DNA from: Nostocoides sp. Soil756
GTDB taxonomy: Bacteria > Actinomycetota > Actinomycetes > Actinomycetales > Dermatophilaceae
DNA length: 64,000 nucleotides
Direction: 5' to 3'
NCBI RefSeq assembly: GCF_001428065.1
Contig: NZ_LMSE01000001.1
Coordinates: 71,305 to 135,304, forward strand
Part shown: positions 43,924 to 52,267 of the stretch, in pieces
Layout of the letters: the number at the start of each line of letters is the position of its first letter
Position numbering within the stretch: position 1 is the first letter of the stretch
Notes under the pieces: model-generated
Databases searched by the model: none
What the model was told of the DNA's origin: nothing
What the model saw: the letters and a program-made list of their open reading frames with translations, nothing else
Program-made: the position numbers and the translations under genes

Positions 43924-44610
43924 TCAGCCCTCCACCGGCGAGATGAGCCCCGCCTCGTGGGCCAGCACCACGGCCTGCACCCGGTCGCGCACCTGCAGCT
44001 TGGCCAGGCAGCTCGACACGTGGGTCTTCACGGTGGCCTCGCCGAGGAAGAGGGTCCGCGCGATCTCACCGTTCGACAGACCCCGGCCGACCAGGACCAG
44101 CACCTCACGCTCGCGGTCGGTGAGCCGGTCCAGGCCGGGGGGCGCCGGCCGCCGCGGCATCCGCTGGTCGCTGGTCATCCGGTCGATGACCCGACGGGTG
44201 ACCTCGGGGGCGAGGATGCCGGAGCCGGCGTGGACGACGCGCACGGCATCGAGCAGCTGCTCGGGCTCGGCGTTCTTCAGCAGGAAGCCACCGGCCCCGG
44301 CCTGGAGGGCGTCGAACAGGTAGTCGTCGCGGTCGAAGGTGGTGAGGATGACGACGCGCCCCAGCCCCTCGGCCACGATGCGCCGGGTGGCCTCGATGCC
44401 GTCGAGCACCGGCATCTGCACGTCCATGAGCACGACGTCGGGGTGCACCGAGCGGGCCACGACCACGGCCTCGGCCCCGTTGGCGGCCTCGCCCACGACC
44501 TCGACGTCGTCCTCGACCGAGAGCATCATGGCGAAGCCCGAGCGCACCATCGCGTGGTCGTCGACCAGGAGTACCCGCACCCGCTCGGGGGACGGCGACG
44601 CATCGCTCAC
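43924..44610 (-). CDS. NarL/LuxR-family response regulator
   Basis: 228 residues from GTG 44610, which overlaps the kinase stop (GTGA). Receiver domain with phospho-acceptor Asp in [13 protein letters not shown], followed by [22 protein letters not shown] and the recognition helix [15 protein letters not shown]. Acts with the preceding kinase as a two-component system; the ABC exporter 53 bases downstream is a candidate target, as such pairs often control drug exporters. Confidence 0.92.
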   Translation of the reverse strand: MSDASPSPERVRVLLVDDHAMVRSGFAMMLSVEDDVEVVGEAANGAEAVVVARSVHPDVVLMDVQMPVLDGIEATRRIVAEGLGRVVILTTFDRDDYLFDALQAGAGGFLLKNAEPEQLLDAVRVVHAGSGILAPEVTRRVIDRMTSDQRMPRRPAPPGLDRLTDREREVLVLVGRGLSNGEIARTLFLGEATVKTHVSSCLAKLQVRDRVQAVVLAHEAGLISPVEG

Positions 44611-46031
44611 GGGTGGCCCACCGCGACGTCGGTGGCGGCCGGGCCGGCCGCGGGGGCGGTGGACGCCTCGCCCGAGGAGGAGTGGGGGCCGGCCGGGGAC
44701 CCGTTCCACGGGTAGCGGACCCGCACGCGGTACCCGCCCGTGGGGCGCGGCCCCACCTCGACGGTGCCGCGGTGCGAGGCCGCCCGCTCGCGGATGCCGA
44801 GCTGGCCGAGCCCGCTGCCCGAGGTGCCGGCGCGCGGGCGCCCGTCGTCGACCACCTCGACCTCGGCGAAGCCGTGGGGGCCGTCGTCGAGCCGGACCAC
44901 GACCGAGACCCGGGCGGCCGTCGAGTGCTTCTCGACGTTGGTGAGGGCCTCCTGCACGGTGCGGTGGACGGAGTGCGCCAGCGCCGACCCCAGCCGGTCG
45001 GCCGCCCCCGGCGTGGCTTCGACGACGTCGAGCTCGACGCGGCGTCCTGGGGTGCGGCAGGCCTCCACCAGCACCGGGAGCTGCGAGAGTCCCGGCTGGG
45101 GCGTGCGGTCGGCCTCCTCCGCGGGCACCCGCTCCGTCTCGCGCAGGGTGCCGAGCAGCCCCCGCATCGACGACACGGCCTCGCGGGAGGACCCCTCGAT
45201 GCCGGCCAGGGCGCCCTTGGCGCTGCCCGGGTCACGGTCCATCACCCGTCGGGCCGCGGCGGCCTGGATGCCGATGACCGAGACGTGGTGGGCGACGACG
45301 TCGTGCAGCTCGCGCGCGATCCGCAGGCGCTCCTCGGTGACGGCCCGGGCGCGCAGCGCGTCGGCCTGTTCGGTGATGGTGGCGGCCTGCTCGGCGAGGC
45401 GGGCCCGGTCACGGGCGGTGCGCCAGAGCATCTGCCCGATGAGCACGGCCCCGCCGAAGTACACGACGTTGATGACCACCGTCAGCAGCACGGCCGCGGG
45501 GATGGGCGCGAGGGCGCCGTAGCGTTCGGTGGTCGACAGCCCGTCGAGGTAGTCCTGGGCGGCGCTGCCGACGGCGAACTGCAGGGCGAGCCAGGCGAAC
45601 ATCACGACCACGATGACGCTGACGACGACCAGCATCCAGCGCCGGTCGCGGGCCCACGCCACCCCGGACATCAAGGCCACGAAGTACACGACCTGCATCG
45701 TGACCTGCCCCATCACCATCGGGATGGTGACGCCCACGACCACCATGTGCAGCGCCGCGGCCGCCGCGGTGGAGATGGGCCAGCGCCGGCGCCCGACCAG
45801 GAGCGCGGCGCCGGTGAGCACGGCCAGCCACTGGACCCACCCCGGCGCACCGACCCCCTTGAGCACCCCGACGGAGCGGACCAGCTCCAGGGCGGCGAGC
45901 CCGAAGACCCCGATCCCCCCGGCGAGGAGCACGTCGCGCCGGCCGACCGCGGGCACCGGGCGCAGCCAGGGGTCGTCGACACCGAACCACCCCGCGAGGC
46001 GACCGGCGGTCGAGGACACGGACGTCGTCAT
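44607..46031 (-). CDS. HPK7-family sensor histidine kinase
   Basis: 474 residues. Five or six hydrophobic helices before residue 200, then a coiled region and the HisKA_3 domain with the phosphorylated His in [18 protein letters not shown], and an ATPase domain with [18 protein letters not shown] near the C-terminus. No large external sensor domain, so it senses the membrane or something within it. TACGCT lies six bases before the ATG. Partner of the NarL-type regulator. Confidence 0.92.
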   Translation of the reverse strand: MTTSVSSTAGRLAGWFGVDDPWLRPVPAVGRRDVLLAGGIGVFGLAALELVRSVGVLKGVGAPGWVQWLAVLTGAALLVGRRRWPISTAAAAALHMVVVGVTIPMVMGQVTMQVVYFVALMSGVAWARDRRWMLVVVSVIVVVMFAWLALQFAVGSAAQDYLDGLSTTERYGALAPIPAAVLLTVVINVVYFGGAVLIGQMLWRTARDRARLAEQAATITEQADALRARAVTEERLRIARELHDVVAHHVSVIGIQAAAARRVMDRDPGSAKGALAGIEGSSREAVSSMRGLLGTLRETERVPAEEADRTPQPGLSQLPVLVEACRTPGRRVELDVVEATPGAADRLGSALAHSVHRTVQEALTNVEKHSTAARVSVVVRLDDGPHGFAEVEVVDDGRPRAGTSGSGLGQLGIRERAASHRGTVEVGPRPTGGYRVRVRYPWNGSPAGPHSSSGEASTAPAAGPAATDVAVGHP

Positions 46032-46037
46032 GCCGCC

Positions 46038-46043
46038 AGCGTA
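46038..46043 (-). promoter_or_regulatory. -10 element TACGCT, leaderless-type
   Basis: TACGCT on the minus strand, six bases before the kinase ATG. Confidence 0.5.
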
Positions 46044-46115
46044 GGCAGGAGGCGGGCCGCCGGCCTCCCCCGCAGGGGGGAGGGGGCATCCGCCGGGGCG
46101 GGGGCGGACACGGCA

Positions 46116-46144
46116 ACGCCCCCTCTCACGTGAAGAGGGGGCGT
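46116..46144. terminator. Strong hairpin upstream of the kinase gene
   Basis: Perfect 11-base stem ACGCCCCCTCT with a 7-base loop, no T-tract. It is 85 bases upstream of the kinase start and 206 bases downstream of serS on the same strand, so it could end serS read-through or insulate the kinase promoter. Confidence 0.55.
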
Positions 46145-46229
46145 CGTCATGACGTGGTCACAGCCCCTGCGACAGCGGCCACGTCGGTGGCCTCGAGCCC
46201 CTGCGCTCTTGACCGCCTCTAGACCGATA

Positions 46230-46246
46230 CTTTACGAACGCTTTAC
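46230..46246. promoter_or_regulatory. A/T-rich direct repeat CTTTAC-N5-CTTTAC
   Basis: CTTTAC at 46230 and 46241, 11 bases apart, in the 318-base gap between serS and the kinase gene. This short A/T-rich island stands out in the GC-rich background. Eleven-base direct repeats are a common layout for response-regulator sites; no assignment is made. The rest of the gap holds only the two hairpins described. Confidence 0.35.
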
Positions 46247-46287
46247 TTTCAGCGCCAGCATTTCGGCTGCACGGAGTCCGGTTCCGG

Positions 46288-46319
46288 CCGAACGGCCGAG
46301 GACCCCATCAGCCGTTCGG
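46288..46319. terminator. Hairpin downstream of serS
   Basis: Perfect 9-base stem CCGAACGGC with a 14-base loop, starting 31 bases past the serS stop on the minus strand. Probable serS terminator without a T-tract. Confidence 0.5.
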
Positions 46320-46349
46320 TCGATGCCGCCTCCCGCGGCGGTTCCGGGG

Positions 46350-47618
46350 TCAGCGGACGGGGGTCAGGACGTCGAGCCCGACCAGGGGACGCAGCACCTC
46401 GGGCACCACGACCGAGCCGTCGGCCTGCTGGTGGTTCTCGAGGATGGCGACCAGCCACCGGGTCGTGGCCAGCGTGCCGTTGAGGGTGGCCGCGACCTCG
46501 TTGCCGTTCTCCCCCTTGAACCGCGTGTTCAGCCGGCGCGCCTGGAAGGTCGTGCAGTTCGAGGTGGAGGTGAGCTCGCGGTGGCGCCCCTGGGTCGGCA
46601 CCCAGGCCTCGCAGTCGTACTTGCGTGCGGCGGGGCCGCCGAGGTCGCCGGCCGCGGTGTCGATGACCCGGAACGGCAGGCCGAGCGCGGTCAGCATCTC
46701 CTTCTCGAGACGCAGCAGGTTCTCGTGCTCGGCCTGGGCGTCCTCGGGGCGGCAGTAGACGAACATCTCGATCTTGTTGAACTGGTGCACCCGGATGATG
46801 CCGCGGGTGTCCTTGCCGTACGAGCCCGCCTCGCGGCGGTAGCAGGTCGACTGGCCGGCGTAGCGCAGCGGGCCGTGCGAGAGGTCGACGACCTCGTCGG
46901 CGTGGTAGCCGGCGAGCGCGACCTCGGAGGTGCCGGTGAGGTACAGGTCGTCGGCCTCGAGGCGGTAGACCTCGTCGGCGTGGTGGTCGAGGAAGCCGGC
47001 GCCGGCCATCACGTCGGGCTTGACCAGGGTGGGCGTGACCATCGGGACGAAGCCCAGGCCGATGGCGCGCTGCATCGCCAGGTGCAGCATCGCCATCTCG
47101 AGGCGCGCCCCGACGCCCTTGAGGAAGTAGAACCGCGAGCCGGCGACCTTGGCGCCGCGTTCCATGTCGATGGCGTCGAGGCCCTCGGCCAGCGCGAGGT
47201 GGTCCTTGGGCTCGAACCCCTCGGCCGCGAAGTCGCGCGGGGTGCCGACCTGCTCGAGGACCACGTAGTCGTCCTCACCGCCGGCCGGGACCTCGGGCTC
47301 GACGACGTTGCCGATGGTGCGCATCAGGGTGTCGAGCTCGACCTGGGCCTCGTCGGCGGTGGCCTGGAGCGCCTTGACCTGCGCGGCGAGCTCCTTGGTG
47401 CGCGCGAGGAGCGCCTGCTTCTGCTCGCCCTGGGCCTTCGCGACGTCCTTGCCCATCGACTTCTGCTCGGCCCGCAGCTGCTCGTAGGCGGTGAGGGAGG
47501 AGCGGCGGCGCTCGTCAGCGGCGAGCACGGCGTCGACGACGCCGACGTCCTCGCCGCGGGCCCGCTGGCTCGCGCGCACCGTGTCGGGGTCCTCCCGGAG
47601 CAGCCTGATGTCGATCAC
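46350..47618 (-). CDS. serS: Seryl-tRNA synthetase
   Basis: 422 residues from GTG 47618. An N-terminal coiled-coil arm (about 25-105, [20 protein letters not shown] region) binds the long variable arm of tRNA-Ser. Class II motif 2 is [20 protein letters not shown] and motif 3 lies in [23 protein letters not shown] six bases before the GTG supports this start over later ATGs. No tRNA gene or T-box leader is adjacent. Confidence 0.95.
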   Translation of the reverse strand: MIDIRLLREDPDTVRASQRARGEDVGVVDAVLAADERRRSSLTAYEQLRAEQKSMGKDVAKAQGEQKQALLARTKELAAQVKALQATADEAQVELDTLMRTIGNVVEPEVPAGGEDDYVVLEQVGTPRDFAAEGFEPKDHLALAEGLDAIDMERGAKVAGSRFYFLKGVGARLEMAMLHLAMQRAIGLGFVPMVTPTLVKPDVMAGAGFLDHHADEVYRLEADDLYLTGTSEVALAGYHADEVVDLSHGPLRYAGQSTCYRREAGSYGKDTRGIIRVHQFNKIEMFVYCRPEDAQAEHENLLRLEKEMLTALGLPFRVIDTAAGDLGGPAARKYDCEAWVPTQGRHRELTSTSNCTTFQARRLNTRFKGENGNEVAATLNGTLATTRWLVAILENHQQADGSVVVPEVLRPLVGLDVLTPVR

Positions 47619-47624
47619 CCGCGG

Positions 47625-47630
47625 AGTCTA
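47625..47630 (-). promoter_or_regulatory. -10 element TAGACT, leaderless-type
   Basis: TAGACT on the minus strand, six bases before the serS GTG; no ribosome binding site. Confidence 0.55.
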
Positions 47631-47669
47631 TCGACGGCGCGCGCGGGGCCGGACGGCTCGGCGCCCCGG

Positions 47670-47729
47670 TCGAGAGGAGGCGACACGCAGGCGGAACTTC
47701 TCGTGGCTCCGCGTGTCGCCTCCTCTCGA
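47670..47729. repeat. Intergenic palindrome, family 2, copy 2
   Basis: Perfect 19-base arms (47670-47688, including CGAGAGGAGGCGACACGC, and 47711-47729) around a 22-base loop. Located between the LysE gene stop and the serS promoter. The outer GTCGAG and inner ACACGC match the palindrome at 26254-26316, while the middle of the stem differs but remains paired. Confidence 0.8.
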
Positions 47730-47741
47730 TGGGGACGCAGG

Positions 47742-48380
47742 TCAGTCCGGGCGGCCGGTGACGAGCAGGCCGGCCCCGAGCCCGACCATCATCAGGCCAC
47801 CCGCGCCGCCGACCCGCTCCATCCGACGGGGGGACCGGGCGAACCAGTCCCGGAAGCGCGAGGCCAGGACGGCGACGGTGCCGTCGCCGACCAGGGCGAT
47901 GACGGCGAACACCGGCCCCAGGACGAGCAGCTGCAGGCCGACCTGCCCCCTCGGGTCGACGAACTGGGGCAGCACCGCCGCCAGCAGCACGAACGACTTG
48001 GGGTTGGTCACGCCGACGACGAAGCCGGTGCGCAGCGCGTGCAGGGTGGGCGTGGCCGCCGGGGCGGCCGCGACCAGGGCCGCGGCGCTCTCGCGGCGGT
48101 GGCGCAGGGCCTGCACCCCGAGCCACACGAGGTAGAGCGCGCCCACCACCTTCAGCACCGTGTACGCGGCGGCGCTGGCGGCGATGACCGGGCCCAGCCC
48201 CACGGCCAGCCCGATGATCTGGGTCTGCACCCCGAGGGCGTTGCCGGCCACGGTGAGCAGCGCCTCGCGCCGGCCCGAGGACAGGGCCCGACCGATGGTG
48301 AACAGGATGCTGGGGCCGGGGATGGCGATGATGACGGCCGACGCGAGTGCGAAGGCCAGCACGGTGGGGACGGACGGCAC
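47742..48380 (-). CDS. LysE/RhtB-family exporter
   Basis: 212 residues from GTG 48380, with CACACT six bases upstream. Six hydrophobic helices; IIAIPGPSILFTIGRALSSG and TGFVVGVTNPKSFVLLAAVL are the conserved blocks of LysE-type amino acid exporters. The exported compound is probably an amino acid or derivative. A palindrome lies 12 bases past the stop and may serve as terminator. Confidence 0.9.
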   Translation of the reverse strand: MPSVPTVLAFALASAVIIAIPGPSILFTIGRALSSGRREALLTVAGNALGVQTQIIGLAVGLGPVIAASAAAYTVLKVVGALYLVWLGVQALRHRRESAAALVAAAPAATPTLHALRTGFVVGVTNPKSFVLLAAVLPQFVDPRGQVGLQLLVLGPVFAVIALVGDGTVAVLASRFRDWFARSPRRMERVGGAGGLMMVGLGAGLLVTGRPD

Positions 48381-48467
48381 GCCACCAGTGTGGAGCCGCG
48401 GCCGCCGCGGCGGCATCCCCTTTCCGCCGGCCGGTCCGCCTCGCGCGGACACGCGGGGGCCGCCGGC

Positions 48468-49196
48468 TCAGCGACCCTCGGCGTACTCCCGGACGACCCC
48501 GGCGAAGGCGTCGGTCAACGACCGGCCGGCGGAGGCCGCGGCGGCCTCGTCGCGTTCGGCGGCGGCCAGCAGGGCGGCCAGGTCGTAGCCGTCGGCGGCG
48601 ACCCGCGCCGGGTCCCAACGCCGCATCCGCTCGGCGCCGGCCTCGGGGTGGAACTGCAGCCCCCACGCCCGCGGCCCGACCCGGAAGGCCTGCACCGGGC
48701 AGTCCTCGCTCGCGGCCAGGTGCACCGCGCCGGGCGGCAGCACGGTGACCGCGTCGCGGTGGTTCTCCAGCGCCGGGAAGGTCTCCGGCAGGGGCCCCAG
48801 CAACGGGTCACCGACCGACTCGGGCCGGCGCCGGATGCCCACCAGCCCGCGCTCGGGGCGGCCGTGGTCGGCGGTCACCGTGCCGCCGGCGACCAGCGCC
48901 AGCAGCTGGCCGCCCAGGCAGACGCCCAACAGCGGCACCCCGCCGGCCAGGGCCGCCTCGGCCAGGCGGCGCTCCCGGGGCAGCCAGGGGGCCCGTGCAT
49001 CGGCATCCGGCATGAACCCGCCCCCCAGCAGCAGCACGCCCGCATGCCCGCCGGGGTGCTCGGGGACGCCGTCGCCCGCCACCGGCGCGAGCCGCAGGCC
49101 CAGGGCGCGCAACCGGGGGCCGACCCGCCCGACCCCGCTGTCGGGGTCGTTGACGACCACCAGCACCGACGGCGCGGGCGGCGCGGGGTTCAGCAC
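48468..49196 (-). CDS. Class I glutamine amidotransferase-like protein
   Basis: 242 residues from GTG 49196, overlapping the antiporter gene by 7 bases. The nucleophile is Cys93 in GVCLGGQLLALVAG, and LQFHPEAGAE provides His and Glu of the triad. Such stand-alone GATase1 proteins resemble GuaA/PuuD-like hydrolases acting on gamma-glutamyl compounds. No synthase partner is nearby, so the substrate is unknown. Confidence 0.85.
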   Translation of the reverse strand: MLNPAPPAPSVLVVVNDPDSGVGRVGPRLRALGLRLAPVAGDGVPEHPGGHAGVLLLGGGFMPDADARAPWLPRERRLAEAALAGGVPLLGVCLGGQLLALVAGGTVTADHGRPERGLVGIRRRPESVGDPLLGPLPETFPALENHRDAVTVLPPGAVHLAASEDCPVQAFRVGPRAWGLQFHPEAGAERMRRWDPARVAADGYDLAALLAAAERDEAAAASAGRSLTDAFAGVVREYAEGR

Positions 49197-50500
49197 GCCG
49201 CGAGCTCGGCGGCGTCGCGGCGTTCGTCGAGCCGGCGCATGGCCGGCGTGGCCAGGACCCCGTGCACGAGCACCGACAGGCCGATGGTGAACGCGACGGT
49301 CGACCACAGCCAGCGCTCCTCGGCGAAGGGCGTGGCCGCCGCGGCGTACGCGAGGTAGTAGATGGTTCCGACCCCGCGGACGCCGAAGAACGCCACGACC
49401 AGGCGCTCGCGGCGGTCCAGCCGGCCGCGGACCCCCTCCTCGCAGCGGTACCCCACGAAGGAGAGGTAGCCGGCCAGCGGGCGGATGACGAACACCAGCG
49501 CCAGGCCCACCACCGTCCCGCGCCAGTCGAGGTTGGCGAGCAGGCCGTTGGTGAGCGCGAAGCCGAGCGCCAGCAGCACGATGAGGGTCAGCAGGGTCTC
49601 GAGCCGGTGCACGACGTCGTGCATGTGCCCGTGGAAGTCGCTGTCGCGCTCGACGGAGCGGATGGTGAGGGCACACACGAACACGGCGAGGAAGCCGTAG
49701 CCCCCGACCAGCTCGGCGACCCCGTAGGCCAGGAGGAAGGCGGCGATCGCGACGAGCGGCTCGCCCACCTCGGCCAGCCGCAGCGAGCGCGACGGGGCGC
49801 GGAACACCAGCTTCGCCACCGCCCATCCGACCACCACCCCGGCCAGCGCCCCGACGACGACCTTGCCGACCAGCTCCCACGCGAGCCACGACCCGAACCA
49901 CCCCGAGGCCGGCCCCTTGGTCGCCAGGAAGATCGCGGCGAACACGAACGGGAAGGCCAGCCCGTCGTTGAGGCCGGCCTCACTGGTCAGGGCGAAACGC
50001 ACCTCGTCGGTCTCGTCGATCTCGTCGACGTCGCCCTCCTGCGTCGGCCCGTCGACCTGCACCTCCGAGGCGAGCACCGGGTCGGTGGGGGACAACGCGG
50101 CGCCCAGGAGCAGGGCGGCCGGCAGCGCCACCCCGAGCGGCCCCCACGCCAGCAGGGCCACGCCGCCGGTGGTCAGGGGCAGCCCGATGGCGAGCAGCCG
50201 CCAGGCCGGCCCCCAGGCCCGCCAGGACCGCGCCACCCGCCACCGCAGCGGGCGGTCGAGGGCGAGCCCGACGCCCATCAGGGCTACCAGCACGGTGACC
50301 TCGGTGACGTGCTGGATGACGGGGCGCAGGGCGACGGGGTCGGCCTCCACGTCGGCCGAGAACGGCGCCAGCCCGACCAGCATCCCGGCCACCACGAGGA
50401 CGATGGGGGCGGAGAGGGCGTAGCGGTGCAGCACCTGCGGCAGGAGCGCGGCGAGCAGGAGCGAGGCTCCGAGGAGGAGGTAGACGAGGGTCGCGCTCAC
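49190..50500 (-). CDS. NhaP-type Na+/H+ (CPA1) antiporter
   Basis: 436 residues from GTG 50500 with about 12 helices. AALSPTDPVLASEVQV and TSEAGLNDGLAFPF are the CPA1 core motifs with the ion-binding Asp residues; FFGVRGVGTIYYLAYA is the third conserved block. An acidic insertion (EGDVDEIDETDEVRF) sits between the two core motifs. Start overlaps the DinB-gene stop (GTGA). Exchanges monovalent cations for protons across the membrane. Confidence 0.9.
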   Translation of the reverse strand: MSATLVYLLLGASLLLAALLPQVLHRYALSAPIVLVVAGMLVGLAPFSADVEADPVALRPVIQHVTEVTVLVALMGVGLALDRPLRWRVARSWRAWGPAWRLLAIGLPLTTGGVALLAWGPLGVALPAALLLGAALSPTDPVLASEVQVDGPTQEGDVDEIDETDEVRFALTSEAGLNDGLAFPFVFAAIFLATKGPASGWFGSWLAWELVGKVVVGALAGVVVGWAVAKLVFRAPSRSLRLAEVGEPLVAIAAFLLAYGVAELVGGYGFLAVFVCALTIRSVERDSDFHGHMHDVVHRLETLLTLIVLLALGFALTNGLLANLDWRGTVVGLALVFVIRPLAGYLSFVGYRCEEGVRGRLDRRERLVVAFFGVRGVGTIYYLAYAAAATPFAEERWLWSTVAFTIGLSVLVHGVLATPAMRRLDERRDAAELAAC

Positions 50501-51054
50501 GAGGGGGGGCTCACGGGGTGCGCCCCGACGTCGCGCAGGTGGTGAGCGAGGTCGTGCAGGCCGTAGCGCCCGAGCCCGAGCACGGTGAAGCGGCTCCCGT
50601 CGGAGCGGGCCCCGGTGCGCTCCCACGCGTCGTCGGGGACGGCGGCGAGGGTGCGGCCCCACGCCGCGGCGGCCTCGGCCAGCGCGGCGGCCACCTCGGC
50701 CGGGTCCTGCTCAGCGTACCGGTCGCGGACGGCCGTCGCGTCCTGGTCCCAGTTGTCGAAGGCCGGGGCGTCCTGCCCGAGCATGAGGCGGGTGCGCTCG
50801 TCGAAGAGGCGGCACACGTCGCGGACGTGGCAGGCGTACTCCAGGGGGGACCAGGTGGTCGGCGCGGGGCGCACGGCCACGTCCGGGCGGCGCAGCACCT
50901 CGGCCCAGGGGGACGTGAGCCGATCCACGAGGCCGGGCAGCTCCGCGCGCTCGACCTCACCCGCGACGAAGCCGCAGTCCGGGCAGCGGCGCTCCAGCGT
51001 CCACGTCCAGTCCTTGGTGTCCGGCTCGATCGCGCCGCCATCGGGTTCGGTCAT
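50497..51054 (-). CDS. DinB-family protein with N-terminal Cys pair
   Basis: 185 residues from ATG 51054, chosen because TATTCT lies seven bases upstream. The four-helix DinB domain shows metal-ligand His residues in YACHVRDVCRLFDER and GLHDLAHHLRDVG. Before it, RRCPDCGFVAGEVERAELP has a CxxC pair that could bind zinc. DinB proteins in actinobacteria are often mycothiol-dependent transferases. Co-transcribed with the antiporter by overlap. Confidence 0.85.
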   Translation of the reverse strand: MTEPDGGAIEPDTKDWTWTLERRCPDCGFVAGEVERAELPGLVDRLTSPWAEVLRRPDVAVRPAPTTWSPLEYACHVRDVCRLFDERTRLMLGQDAPAFDNWDQDATAVRDRYAEQDPAEVAAALAEAAAAWGRTLAAVPDDAWERTGARSDGSRFTVLGLGRYGLHDLAHHLRDVGAHPVSPPS

Positions 51055-51061
51055 GTCCGGA

Positions 51062-51067
51062 AGAATA
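51062..51067 (-). promoter_or_regulatory. -10 element TATTCT, leaderless-type
   Basis: TATTCT on the minus strand, seven bases before the DinB ATG. Confidence 0.5.
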
Positions 51068-51098
51068 CGGCGGCTCACCAGCCACGACGCGGCTCCTG

Positions 51099-51104
51099 TA
51101 CGTT
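51099..51104 (+). promoter_or_regulatory. -10 element TACGTT, leaderless-type
   Basis: TACGTT ends seven bases before GTG 51112 of the lipid kinase gene. Divergent and close to the DinB promoter. Confidence 0.5.
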
Positions 51105-51111
51105 GCCCCCT

Positions 51112-52248
51112 GTGTCAGGCGAGACGTGGACCTTCGTGGGAATCGGGATCGCGGTCGTCTTCGCGATCGTCGGTGCCGTCCTGGTGCTGACCTCCCGCGA
51201 CGACGGCCGGCACGCGCGGGCCGCCCGTCCCACCCGCGCCACCTTCCGCTCAGGAGAGGACGAGATGCCCCCACGCAAGAGGGTGGCCGTCATCGTCAAC
51301 CCCCTCAAGTTCGACGACCTCGACGCCGTGCGCCGCCAGCTCGCCGAGGTCTGCGCGACCCACGACTGGGACGAGCCGCTGCTGCTCGAGACCACCCGGA
51401 CCGACGTCGGCTTCGGTCAGACCCGCGAGGCCCTCGCGCAGCAGGTCGACCTCGTGTGCGCCCTCGGCGGTGACGGGACCGTGCGCGCCGTCGCCGAGGA
51501 GCTCGTGGGCTCCGGCACGCCGATGGGTCTGCTGCCCGGAGGCACCGGCAACCTGCTGGCCCGCAATCTCGAGCTGCCCGTCGACGAGCTGAAGAGAGCC
51601 ATGGCCGTCGCGCTCACCGGCCGCAACCGCCGCATCGACGCCGCGTGGCTCACCCTCGACGCCGACGACCCGGCGCTGGCGCTCGAGCCGGGCGTCGGCG
51701 ACAGCTCCAGCGCGGGGCACCACCGCCACGCGTTCTTCGTCATGGCCGGGATGGGTCTCGACGCGGCCATCATGGACTCGACCTCCGAGAAGCTGAAGAA
51801 GCGCATCGGCTGGGCGGCCTACGTCCCCTCCGGCTTCCAGCACTGGCTCAAGGACCGCTTCACCGTCACGCTCACCTGCGACGGCGCCGCCCCCGAGAGC
51901 CAGCGGGCGCGGATGCTCGTCGTCGGCAACTGCGGCAGGATCACCGGCGGCATCGACCTGATGCCCGACGCCGAGCCCGACGACGGCCTCCTCGACGTCA
52001 TCGTGCTCACCCCCCGCGGGGTCGCCGCCTGGGCCAGCGTCGCCGCCCGGGTCATCACCCGCAGCGACCGGACCAGCCGTGACCTGTCGCGGCACAAGTG
52101 CACCGCCGCCACCGTGGTCGTCGACGAGCACCAGCGGGTGCAGGTCGACGGCGACATCGTGGGCGAGGCCAGCCGCTTCTCGGTCGAGATCGAGCCGCGG
52201 GCCCTCATCGTGCGCACCGAGAGCCGCAAGGCGCCCGCCGCGGAGTGA
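51112..52248 (+). CDS. Diacylglycerol kinase family lipid kinase with N-terminal membrane anchor
   Basis: 378 residues from GTG 51112. One hydrophobic helix (about 6-26) and a short linker precede the kinase domain. RVAVIVNPLKFDD, ALGGDGTVRAVAEEL and LLPGGTGNLLARNL are the DAGK catalytic motifs; the C-terminal half ends with VQVDGDIVGEASRFSVEIEP. Phosphorylates a lipid such as diacylglycerol. Convergent with zwf. Confidence 0.92.
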   Translation: MSGETWTFVGIGIAVVFAIVGAVLVLTSRDDGRHARAARPTRATFRSGEDEMPPRKRVAVIVNPLKFDDLDAVRRQLAEVCATHDWDEPLLLETTRTDVGFGQTREALAQQVDLVCALGGDGTVRAVAEELVGSGTPMGLLPGGTGNLLARNLELPVDELKRAMAVALTGRNRRIDAAWLTLDADDPALALEPGVGDSSSAGHHRHAFFVMAGMGLDAAIMDSTSEKLKKRIGWAAYVPSGFQHWLKDRFTVTLTCDGAAPESQRARMLVVGNCGRITGGIDLMPDAEPDDGLLDVIVLTPRGVAAWASVAARVITRSDRTSRDLSRHKCTAATVVVDEHQRVQVDGDIVGEASRFSVEIEPRALIVRTESRKAPAAE

Positions 52249-52267
52249 CCGCGGCGGCCGGTGCACC

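Noticed and set aside
46144..46349. tRNA-Ser gene next to serS
   Set aside because: No acceptor stem, anticodon loop or T-loop GTTCGA pattern is found in this gap.
46149..49358. 1069-codon plus-strand open frame opposite serS, LysE and the amidotransferase
   Set aside because: Antisense to genes with clear family motifs and start signals; the translated sequence shows no domain.
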